From positions 1-48,941 of IMG/VR virus record IMGVR_UViG_3300044616_001480: a DNA stretch of 48,941 nt; one strand, given 5' to 3'. Source of the DNA: a virus. This document shows, in pieces, positions 43,938 to 48,941 of this stretch (position 1 is its first letter; each line of letters opens with the position of its first letter). Both the position numbers and the translations under genes were made by a program. The notes under the pieces are model-generated. The model had not been told where the DNA came from. It searched no databases and was given only the letters and a program-made list of their open reading frames with translations.

Positions 43938-44245
43938 TGCCAACCGCAGCAGAACTCATCAAGACCATCGAAATGATGGCAAGTCGCTACCCAACCGGAC
44001 TAGAGACTCATATGGCGATGAGCCTGTGGGTTCCCGACGATGTTGCGTCCATGATTCAGGACAATCTCCTTGATGACAGGAAGTTCAGCGATAACGACAT
44101 CGCTTGCATCCTTGACGACATCTCGCAGCATCATGACGCATCGGTAGGCATCAACTGGAGCGTGATTGAGGCAGCGATCAGCAACTATCAGATTCCCGAT
44201 CCGCTGGAGCAACTGATAGATGCCGCAAAGGGGCAGCAGGAATAG
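43937..44245 (+). CDS. Helical protein with DPL tail (102 aa)
   Basis: One-base overlap with the upstream stop (TAATG). Helical body (AELIKTIEMMASRYPTG; NDIACILDDISQHHDASVG) and terminal IPDPLEQLIDAAKGQQE, the same tail as the product of the previous gene although the bodies are unrelated. Function unknown. Confidence 0.68.
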   Translation: MPTAAELIKTIEMMASRYPTGLETHMAMSLWVPDDVASMIQDNLLDDRKFSDNDIACILDDISQHHDASVGINWSVIEAAISNYQIPDPLEQLIDAAKGQQE

Positions 44246-44334
44246 TCCAGCCGCCCTTTTTCCCCCTCTCCCCTTCCCTTTGGGGCATCGCCTCCCGGTG
44301 TGGGAAGCGGACGCAAACGCAAGAGGAGACAGGT

Positions 44335-44754
44335 ATGACGATCACCAAGATCAACCTCGACCCCAAGAGCAGCGGTGCTGCCGCCGTGGTCAAGGAACTG
44401 CTCAATCTGCCGCAGGGTTTCACCTCCGGTCGCATCGAAGTGGCGTTCGACTTCACGGCTGACAAGTCTGCCGATGAGACTTACACGGCTGTGCAGGAAC
44501 TCTGCCCGTGGACGCTCGTTGCCGTGCTGATGTCGAAGGTCAACGGTGCAACGCAGCAGGTCGTTATCGACGCCATCCCCGATGTGATGTCGATGTCGGA
44601 CGCGCAGCGCAAGGTGCTGCGTGAGTCGCTGAAGGACACCACCACCAAGCGTCTGGAGGAGATGGGCGCGATGGTTCAGAAGGTGCGCTCCGGCAAGACT
44701 CGCATCGAAGTGACGGGCGATGCGATCCTCACGGGGAACCTGCCAATCGCCTAA
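44335..44754 (+). CDS. Hypothetical protein (139 aa)
   Basis: ATG 44335 with AGAGGAGA; the predicted transcript starts at 44287 (box A 44256). The product has two strand-rich segments and a helical C-terminal half (MSDAQRKVLRESLKDTTTKR then LEEMGAMVQKV). Clean GC-rich coding bias. No family recognised. Confidence 0.65.
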   Translation: MTITKINLDPKSSGAAAVVKELLNLPQGFTSGRIEVAFDFTADKSADETYTAVQELCPWTLVAVLMSKVNGATQQVVIDAIPDVMSMSDAQRKVLRESLKDTTTKRLEEMGAMVQKVRSGKTRIEVTGDAILTGNLPIA

Positions 44755-44769
44755 CACCGCACCGCATGA

Positions 44770-44803
44770 GGGGAGGGGCGAAAGCCCCTCCCCTTCCCTT
44801 TTT
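44770..44803 (+). terminator. Rho-independent terminator merging into box A
   Basis: Perfect 10-bp stem GGGGAGGGGC/GCCCCTCCCC with GAAA loop (44770-44793); the T run 44799-44803 is the T tract of box A (44798). Confidence 0.85.
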
Positions 44804-44828
44804 CCCCCGCAGTCGGAGTATTTCAGGC

Positions 44829-44936
44829 ATGGACACCCTCATCATCATGCTCATCGGATCGAACATCGCGCTGCTTGGCTACCTGTGCCACAAGGACATG
44901 AAGCCCAAGCCCAAGCGGAAGAAGGCGACCGCATGA
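44829..44936 (+). CDS. Tiny membrane protein (35 aa)
   Basis: ATG 44829 is exactly 31 nt after box A (44798). Residues 2-20 are hydrophobic (DTLIIMLIGSNIALLGYLC), followed by a basic tail (KDMKPKPKRKKATA). One membrane helix with a cytoplasmic basic end. Too short for automatic callers; supported by the fixed promoter spacing and the ATGA overlap with the next gene. Confidence 0.65.
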   Translation: MDTLIIMLIGSNIALLGYLCHKDMKPKPKRKKATA

Positions 44937-45115
44937 GGAAGAAGAAGATCGAAAAGTTTGTCAAGGCTCTCGACAAGTTCGTGGAGAAGTACGGATGCTC
45001 CGTTGAAAGGGACAACTACGGGCAAATCGTGATCTACACGGGCATGATGACGGACGAGAACGGCAATGTGACCCCTTACGAGGACGCAAATGAACAAGAA
45101 GAATCCGTTTCTTGA
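44933..45115 (+). CDS. Small hypothetical protein (60 aa)
   Basis: Overlaps the upstream stop (ATGA at 44933). Basic helix (MRKKKIEKFVKALDKFVEKY) then a strand-turn-strand (YGQIVIYTGMMTDENGNV) and an acidic end. No family recognised. Coupled with the two neighbouring genes. Confidence 0.6.
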   Translation: MRKKKIEKFVKALDKFVEKYGCSVERDNYGQIVIYTGMMTDENGNVTPYEDANEQEESVS

Positions 45116-45314
45116 GATGCTTCACCCCTTGAAGGGCGGAGTGATCTCTGATATCATCGTGGACGACAAAGATCCGTTCGACCCGTACTGCGGGTTCATC
45201 GTGACCCGTCCCGAAGCGGTCTACCAAGTGATCGCACTCCGTGACCCGGAAGGCAACGGAGCAGGCTTCATGGAAGTCATCAAGATTGATGATTGGATGA
45301 AGCGGAACAAGTGA
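45090..45314 (+). CDS. Hypothetical protein (74 aa)
   Basis: Starts inside the end of the previous gene (26-nt overlap). Contains KDPFDPYCGFIVTRPEAVYQ and a C-terminal strand-helix (GFMEVIKIDDWMKRNK). Followed by a strong terminator. No family recognised. Confidence 0.6.
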   Translation: MNKKNPFLEMLHPLKGGVISDIIVDDKDPFDPYCGFIVTRPEAVYQVIALRDPEGNGAGFMEVIKIDDWMKRNK

Positions 45315-45325
45315 GTCCTTTCTGC

Positions 45326-45368
45326 GAAGGGAGCGTTATCCGAAGTGATGCGCTCCCTTCCTCTTTTT
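45326..45368 (+). terminator. Rho-independent terminator merging into box A
   Basis: GAAGGGAGCG (45326-45335) pairs with CGCTCCCTTC (45351-45360); the T run 45364-45368 is part of box A (45363). Confidence 0.82.
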
Positions 45369-45408
45369 CCCCCTCGCGCCGTCCCTTTGGGATGACGAAA
45401 GGAGAATC

Positions 45409-45660
45409 ATGGCTTACAAGCAGATTGGTCGCCTGATCGTGGAGCAGGATGATTCGGGTTGGATCGACATTGTGAAGAACTGCCACATCACGAACGAATC
45501 GTATTCGGTCAGCGTTCGCCGCACCGATTACGAGGCGTGGAAGGGTGGCAAGTTGGCGCAACTCGCGTTCCCGTACCTCGCCCCGGAGGATCGTGAGTTC
45601 ATCATCAGCGGAACTTCCCCGAAGGGTTGGGAGATCATTTTCGGAGGCGACAATGAGTGA
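45409..45660 (+). CDS. Hypothetical protein (83 aa)
   Basis: ATG 45409 with AAAGGAGAATC; predicted transcript start 45394. The protein is beta-rich (YKQIGRLIVEQDDSGWIDIV; KGWEIIFGGDNE). Overlaps the next gene by 8 nt. No family recognised. Confidence 0.63.
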   Translation: MAYKQIGRLIVEQDDSGWIDIVKNCHITNESYSVSVRRTDYEAWKGGKLAQLAFPYLAPEDREFIISGTSPKGWEIIFGGDNE

Positions 45661-45805
45661 CCCATCGCTAGACCCCGCTGATCCCGACAACTACGAGAGC
45701 GATGACGGTGACGGCGAGTGGCTGTATGCCGAGCCGTCTGACGAACCAATGTGGGAACCTAACGAGTTCTACACCGACCCCATGTACGGGGAAGATTCTT
45801 TCTGA
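45653..45805 (+). CDS. Small very acidic protein (50 aa)
   Basis: ATG 45653 inside the upstream gene end, with GGAGGC 9 nt before. Composition is dominated by Asp, Glu, Pro and Tyr/Trp (DPDNYESDDGDGEWLYAEPS). Such acidic peptides can mimic DNA (inference). No family recognised. Confidence 0.6.
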   Translation: MSDPSLDPADPDNYESDDGDGEWLYAEPSDEPMWEPNEFYTDPMYGEDSF

Positions 45806-45817
45806 CTCTTGCGTCCT

Positions 45818-45858
45818 GCGGGGCGGGGTGATCCTTTCCCCCGCCCCGCTGCCTTTTT
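45818..45858 (+). terminator. Rho-independent terminator merging into box A
   Basis: GCGGGGCGGGG pairs with CCCCGCCCCGC (45818-45849), T run 45854-45858 in box A (45853). Confidence 0.8.
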
Positions 45859-45897
45859 CCCCCCACCGTGGTAGACTTTCAGCAGAAAGGAAACGCA

Positions 45898-46086
45898 ATG
45901 GCTGAACTCCGCATCACGATCAATCTTGACAACGACGCTTTCCGCACCGACGAGTACGGCGAAGTCTCGCGCATTCTTGAGGGACTTTCCCGCAAAGTTC
46001 TGCATGGAGACATGGGAAACGCCACGATCAAGGACGCCAACGGGAATACCGTTGGATCGTTCACCGTTCAGGATGACGAGGCGTAA
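45898..46086 (+). CDS. Conserved small phage protein (62 aa)
   Basis: ATG 45898 with AGAAAGGAAACGC; predicted transcript start 45884. MAELRITINLDNDAF, EVSRILEGLSRKV and KDANGNTVGSFTV form a strand-helix-strand pattern seen in many actinophage and other phage genomes as a short unnamed protein. Function unknown. Confidence 0.72.
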   Translation: MAELRITINLDNDAFRTDEYGEVSRILEGLSRKVLHGDMGNATIKDANGNTVGSFTVQDDEA

Positions 46087-46100
46087 CGAACCATCTTGCA

Positions 46101-46142
46101 GGGGAGGGGTTGCATCACGAGCGCGCCCCTCCCCACCTTTTT
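46101..46142 (+). terminator. Rho-independent terminator merging into box A
   Basis: GGGGAGGGG (46101-46109) pairs with CCCCTCCCC (46126-46134); the T run 46138-46142 belongs to box A (46137). Confidence 0.8.
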
Positions 46143-46183
46143 CCCCCGCCGCCTTATCCTTTGGGGCAACAGAAAGGATCAGA

Positions 46184-46501
46184 ATGCAGCCGAAGTTCGT
46201 CAACCTCACCGACAAGCCCACCGACTACGCCGATGACAACGGTCACGGTCAGCCCACCCACCTCCAGTCGCGTAGCACCGGGCGGTGGATCAAGACCCCC
46301 GATGGCTACACTCGCCGCACCGATGGCATCATCTCCCACAAGTACCTCAAGAACGAGGACGGGGAGTACGAGTGGTGCGAAGTTCCCTCGTTCGAGGAAC
46401 TCGACCACATGGTGCATGATTGCGTCTGCGAAACGCCGTGGGGCGACATCGTGGAGCCGGATCATCCGAAGTCGTGGCTACGGATCTTGGGTCTGATCTG
46501 A
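46184..46501 (+). CDS. Hypothetical protein (105 aa)
   Basis: ATG 46184 with AGAAAGGATCAGA; predicted transcript start 46168. The protein has a Thr/His/Asp-rich N-terminus (DKPTDYADDNGHGQPTHLQS), a basic segment and a C-terminal acidic region (EELDHMVHDCVCETPWGD). No family recognised. Confidence 0.63.
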   Translation: MQPKFVNLTDKPTDYADDNGHGQPTHLQSRSTGRWIKTPDGYTRRTDGIISHKYLKNEDGEYEWCEVPSFEELDHMVHDCVCETPWGDIVEPDHPKSWLRILGLI

Positions 46502-46523
46502 AGCCGTACAGTCCCCCGGATAG

Positions 46524-46560
46524 GGCGGGAGGGTTGACGAAAGTCCCCTCCCGCCTTTTT
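46524..46560 (+). terminator. Rho-independent terminator merging into box A
   Basis: GGCGGGAGGG (46524-46533) pairs with CCCCTCCCGCC (46545-46555); the T run 46556-46560 belongs to box A (46555). Confidence 0.82.
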
Positions 46561-46600
46561 CCCCTTCCATCGTCGTTTTTGGGGCAGAAAGGAACGCAAG

Positions 46601-46858
46601 ATGGCTACTCAGAAGATGGGCGTGGAACTTCAGAGCGCATACGAGCGTCTGCATGACTCGCTTGGTCTGCCGTATGGTTTCTTCCCGATGAAGTTGGAGG
46701 AGACTTGGAACGGGCCTCGTTGGGTGATGACTGACCCAACGGTGGACAATGATCTCTTTCGGGAGATCACGAGTGCCTCGTCTGAGGGGCAGATGTGGTC
46801 GAACATCATGTATATGCAGCGGGGCATCGCGCTGATGTATCGTCACGCTGTCTGCTGA
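46601..46858 (+). CDS. Hypothetical protein (85 aa)
   Basis: ATG 46601 with AGAAAGGAACGCAAG; predicted transcript start 46586. Helical N-terminus (QKMGVELQSAYERLHDSLGL), a Trp/Pro segment and a C-terminal helix with several Met. No family recognised. Confidence 0.62.
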   Translation: MATQKMGVELQSAYERLHDSLGLPYGFFPMKLEETWNGPRWVMTDPTVDNDLFREITSASSEGQMWSNIMYMQRGIALMYRHAVC

Positions 46859-46934
46859 AACAAGGCAGCCGCCCTTTTTCCCCCTCTCCCCGTCCCTTTA
46901 GGGTACAGCCCCAAAGGGCAGAAAGGATCGCAAG

Positions 46935-47300
46935 ATGAAGAAGATGCTCGTCGTGAAGATGAACGGTCAGATGGAGGAAGTGGAGAACACGGGTCTGGAG
47001 TCCCTTCAGTCCGCCGTGGGAGGATGGATCGAAGGCATCGACCTGGGCAAGGGTGCGATGATGTACTGCAACGAGGAAGGCAAGTGCAACGGTCTGCCGT
47101 GCAATCTTGTCGCCACGCGCCTCTACGAAGGCGTGTACGGGGCAGGCATCGACATCATCGTGGGCGATGTGTGCATCGTCGGCACGAAGAACCCCGAAAC
47201 GGGTGAGATCGACGGCGAGGACTACAGCGTCCCCGCTTGGGTCGTGGAACGGGCAAAGACTGCGGCGGGAATGTTCGCACCACGCTGCGAAGTGCGCTAA
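46935..47300 (+). CDS. DUF3846-like protein (121 aa)
   Basis: ATG 46935 with AGAAAGGATCGCAAG; predicted transcript start 46905. KKMLVVKMNGQMEEVENTGL, LQSAVGGWIEGIDL and MMYCNEEGKCNGLPCNLVAT follow the pattern of the phage/plasmid DUF3846 family (L-x-x-x-V-G-G-x-I-E...; N-E-E-G-x-x-x-x-L-P-x-N-x-x-A-T), followed by a DIIVGDVCIVGT strand pair. Function unknown. Confidence 0.78.
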   Translation: MKKMLVVKMNGQMEEVENTGLESLQSAVGGWIEGIDLGKGAMMYCNEEGKCNGLPCNLVATRLYEGVYGAGIDIIVGDVCIVGTKNPETGEIDGEDYSVPAWVVERAKTAAGMFAPRCEVR

Positions 47301-47316
47301 CCCACCGCACCGAATG

Positions 47317-47346
47317 GGGGAAGGGGCGAAAGCCCCTCCCCTTTTT
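47317..47346 (+). terminator. Rho-independent terminator merging into box A
   Basis: GGGGAAGGGGC pairs with GCCCCTCCCC around GAAA; the T run 47342-47346 is that of box A (47341). Confidence 0.82.
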
Positions 47347-47371
47347 CCCCCGCACCGCATGGAGTTCAGGC

Positions 47372-47557
47372 ATGGACAGCAGGATGCGAAACGGAATCAT
47401 CGGAGCAGTCGTCACGCTTTGCGTAGCGTTCGCCGTGTCAGCGGGAGCGATGTGGGTGTTTGGTGTTTGGATGGGATGTAGTCCCGTGATTGTTGCTGGC
47501 TTTCTTGGAGTCGGTTACGCCTGTAACGGCTACTTCAAGCCACCGAACAAGCGGTAA
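47372..47557 (+). CDS. Small two-helix membrane protein (61 aa)
   Basis: ATG 47372 is exactly 31 nt after box A (47341). Two hydrophobic segments (GIIGAVVTLCVAFAVSAGAM; PVIVAGFLGVGYACNGYF) separated by a short turn, with Arg/Lys at both ends, consistent with a hairpin membrane protein. Holin-like in size and topology, but no lysis genes are nearby. Confidence 0.63.
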   Translation: MDSRMRNGIIGAVVTLCVAFAVSAGAMWVFGVWMGCSPVIVAGFLGVGYACNGYFKPPNKR

Positions 47558-47678
47558 CGCACCGCACCGAAGCACCGCACCCACCGTAACGCATGGGGGA
47601 AGAAAGAAGGGGAGAGGAGTACATCCCTCTTTTTCCCCCACAAGGGGCATTTTTGGGGCAACAGAAAGGATCAGACGC

Positions 47679-47870
47679 ATGAACGAGGACTACTACAAGA
47701 ACACCACCGAATCGTGGGAATGGCAGAAGGCAAAGGAAGCCGACTCCCTCACGCAGGAATGGGTCGCCCGCTGCCAACGGTTGGAAGCGGAGATGAAGCG
47801 CATGAAGGAAGACATGAAGCGGCTACAGATTGAGCGCGACTTGCTCCTCTCCATCGTGAAGGGCAAGTAA
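47679..47870 (+). CDS. Small coiled-coil protein (63 aa)
   Basis: ATG 47679 with AGAAAGGATCAGACGC; predicted transcript start 47660. Residues 25-60 form a charged coiled coil (CQRLEAEMKRMKEDMKRLQI). Likely a small oligomer. No family recognised. Confidence 0.63.
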   Translation: MNEDYYKNTTESWEWQKAKEADSLTQEWVARCQRLEAEMKRMKEDMKRLQIERDLLLSIVKGK

Positions 47871-47956
47871 GCACCAATCACGCGCATACATGGCGGCTGG
47901 CATCCCTTTTTCCCCCGGAAAGCGTCCTCTTGGGGTGCAGAAAGGAGCCAGTCGCC

Positions 47957-48115
47957 ATGAAGTCACAGATTGACATCGCTCGTCGCCTTGCTTGGGAGGC
48001 AAGTCGGGACGAGATCGCAGCAGGTCGTCGCGTTCGCTCCAAGACTTGGGGCAAGAAGTCGCGTGACCCTCGCAAGTCTCGTCGTGAGGGTAAGCGCGAA
48101 CTCTCGCGTATGTAG
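47957..48115 (+). CDS. Small very basic protein (52 aa)
   Basis: ATG 47957 with AGAAAGGAGCCAGTCGCC; predicted transcript start 47937. Rich in Arg and Lys (GRRVRSKTWGKKSRDPRKSR), with an N-terminal helix (IDIARRLAWEASRDEIAAG). Probably binds nucleic acid. No family recognised. Confidence 0.6.
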   Translation: MKSQIDIARRLAWEASRDEIAAGRRVRSKTWGKKSRDPRKSRREGKRELSRM

Positions 48116-48196
48116 CGCAAGATACTCCCGCCGCCCTTTTTCCCCCTCCCGTCGCCCCTTTGGGTCAGCCCAACAGGGCAGAAAGGACGCAGCAAG

Positions 48197-48400
48197 ATGA
48201 AGCAGAAGCAGCAGGACAAGCCGTTCGGGTGCGCCGGTGACGGGCGCGAGGTCGAAGCCCGCATCACGGGCAAGGGAGGCAAGTCGTGGACAAGCCTCGA
48301 CCGCAAGGCAGCAGCGGAGGGAGATTCCCTCGCCTTCATCGGTCGCCTCTGGCATTGTGTGAAGCACAACTGCCCGACCCCCGAAACCGCCATCGCCTAA
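48197..48400 (+). CDS. Small hypothetical protein (67 aa)
   Basis: ATG 48197 with AGAAAGGACGCAGCAAG; predicted transcript start 48167. Basic and Gly-rich N-terminus, then SLAFIGRLWHCVKHNCP with three-residue-spaced Cys/His. No family recognised; followed by a hairpin. Confidence 0.58.
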   Translation: MKQKQQDKPFGCAGDGREVEARITGKGGKSWTSLDRKAAAEGDSLAFIGRLWHCVKHNCPTPETAIA

Positions 48401-48416
48401 CGGTGGCAACCGCCCC

Positions 48417-48444
48417 GAAGGGGGAGCCGCAAGGCTCCCCCTTC
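48417..48444 (+). terminator. Terminator-like hairpin
   Basis: Perfect 12-bp stem GAAGGGGGAGCC/GGCTCCCCCTTC with GCAA loop; an outer AACGGTG/CACCGTT pairing extends it. The T run lies 20 nt further on, in box A (48464). Confidence 0.7.
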
Positions 48445-48537
48445 ACCGTTTACTCCCGCCGCCCTTTTTCCCCCGCTCATCGTCCCTTTAGGGCATCAAC
48501 CCAAACGCCCCAAACGGGGCAGATAGGACGCAGCAAG

Positions 48538-48941
48538 ATGGACAAGTCGCAGAAGATCGCAGCCCTCGCCGCCCTCATCAGCAGCAGCCCCGACAAGGCG
48601 GAGTTCGCCGCCTCCCTCATGGGTGCGCTCGTCAAGGGCAACCCGACCCCGAAGCAGTCGGAGTGGATCGACCGCCTCATCAACGAGGCGCAGAACCCCC
48701 TCCCCTCGCTCAACCTGCACGGGCTGGTGGAGTCGTTCCGCCTCGCCGCCCTCACGGTGAAGTTCCCGAAGGTCGTGATGTCGGTGGACGGGCAGGATGT
48801 CACGCTCTCGTACACCCGCCCCGACTCCGAGAAGGCGAAGCCCGAGAACAAGGACACCGTGGGCGTGGCATCGGGCAAGTGGGGCGACCCCGCCGCCAAG
48901 TGGTACGGGCGCATCGGTGCGGATGGCGTGTTCAAGCCCGG
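48538..48941 (+). CDS. Hypothetical protein, 3' end beyond the window (134+ aa)
   Basis: ATG 48538 with AGATAGGACGCAGCAAG as a weak ribosome binding site; predicted transcript start 48495 (box A 48464). The frame is open to the window end. Begins DKSQKIAALAALISSSPDKA, later NPTPKQSEWIDRLINEAQNP and a beta-rich region (KFPKVVMSVDGQDVTLSYTR) ending near WYGRIGADGVFKP. The K-Q-x-x-W-I-D-x-L-I helix recalls phage zinc-ribbon proteins such as the DUF6011 type, whose diagnostic part would lie beyond the window. Confidence 0.68.
   Translation, partial: MDKSQKIAALAALISSSPDKAEFAASLMGALVKGNPTPKQSEWIDRLINEAQNPLPSLNLHGLVESFRLAALTVKFPKVVMSVDGQDVTLSYTRPDSEKAKPENKDTVGVASGKWGDPAAKWYGRIGADGVFKP

Larger units (their letters stand above)
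17950..48494 (+). promoter_or_regulatory. Bipartite phage promoter family (38 copies): box A CTTTTTCCCCC, box B YTTTGGGGC, initiating purine at +31
   Basis: Box A first bases: 17950, 20436, 21597, 22917, 23742, 28337, 29277, 30736, 31471, 32734, 33569, 34314, 35267, 35983, 36480, 37254, 38396, 38654, 39132, 39671, 40527, 41003, 41636, 42260, 42937, 43604, 44256, 44798, 45363, 45853, 46137, 46555, 46874, 47341, 47629, 47906, 48136, 48464. Box B ends 20 nt after box A. The base 31 nt after the first C of box A is a purine in all but 38654 and 39671. In 19 copies it is the first base of the next start codon. The DNA between boxes is variable, so fixed spacing rather than an RNA fold is what is conserved. 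None looks like TTGACA/TATAAT. Interpreted as a promoter class; direct proof is lacking. Confidence 0.78.

Overview
The window looks like the accessory, non-structural part of a large double-stranded DNA tailed-phage genome. This is inferred from about 90 small, tightly packed and often overlapping genes, six ordinary tRNA genes plus a nested tRNA pair, a complete tmRNA, HNH endonucleases, a group I intron, a RadA-like ATPase, a UvsE-type repair enzyme, and phage/plasmid families such as DUF932. No terminase, capsid, tail, integrase or replicative polymerase gene was seen, so a large plasmid cannot be fully excluded. The host is bacterial. tRNAs without encoded CCA, start codons sitting at predicted transcription starts (leaderless messages) and variant leucine-rich-repeat proteins would fit an actinobacterial host, but this is weak inference.

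Layout. 1-6 kb: AT-rich, small genes of mostly unknown function, a SPOUT RNA methyltransferase, a free-standing HNH nuclease, a metallophosphoesterase and three related winged-helix-like proteins. 6-12 kb: a cluster of variant repeat (LRV/HEAT-like) proteins whose genes share repeat units and a common 3' module, followed by a three-copy 23-bp tandem repeat. 12-14 kb: a methyltransferase-like gene, tRNA-Glu and a Trp-rich protein. 13.8-17.9 kb: the only minus-strand block, an envelope-type cassette (glycosyltransferase, LpxH-like phosphoesterase, PAP2 phosphatase, lipoprotein, degenerate Fic-like protein), with two near-identical palindromes placed upstream of two of its genes. 18-25 kb: RadA-like ATPase, ClpS, tRNA-Gly, a MoxR ATPase with its VWA/metallopeptidase-like partner, and an AT-hook protein. 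25-27.2 kb: tRNA-Arg, tmRNA, and a tRNA(CAT) carrying a group I intron with an HNH gene, itself lying inside the split halves of another tRNA. 28-48.9 kb: GC-rich, nearly all plus strand, consisting of many one- to four-gene units (UvsE, RCC1-like proteins, DUF932, exonuclease, many hypotheticals).

From 17.9 kb onward almost every transcription unit is headed by the same bipartite DNA element: box A (CTTTTTCCCCC) and box B (YTTTGGGGC-like), with a purine exactly 31 nt after the first base of box A in 36 of the 38 copies located. In 19 genes that purine is the first base of the start codon. I interpret this as a phage-specific promoter that often makes leaderless mRNA. Rho-independent terminators frequently run directly into box A, so their T tract is shared.

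A second recurring signal is at protein level: at least eleven otherwise different proteins end in a helix of the form DP(L/I)xxLxxxA(K/R), which looks like a common docking or targeting tail. The tmRNA, ClpS, MoxR/VWA pair and tRNA set suggest the element controls host translation quality and protein turnover.
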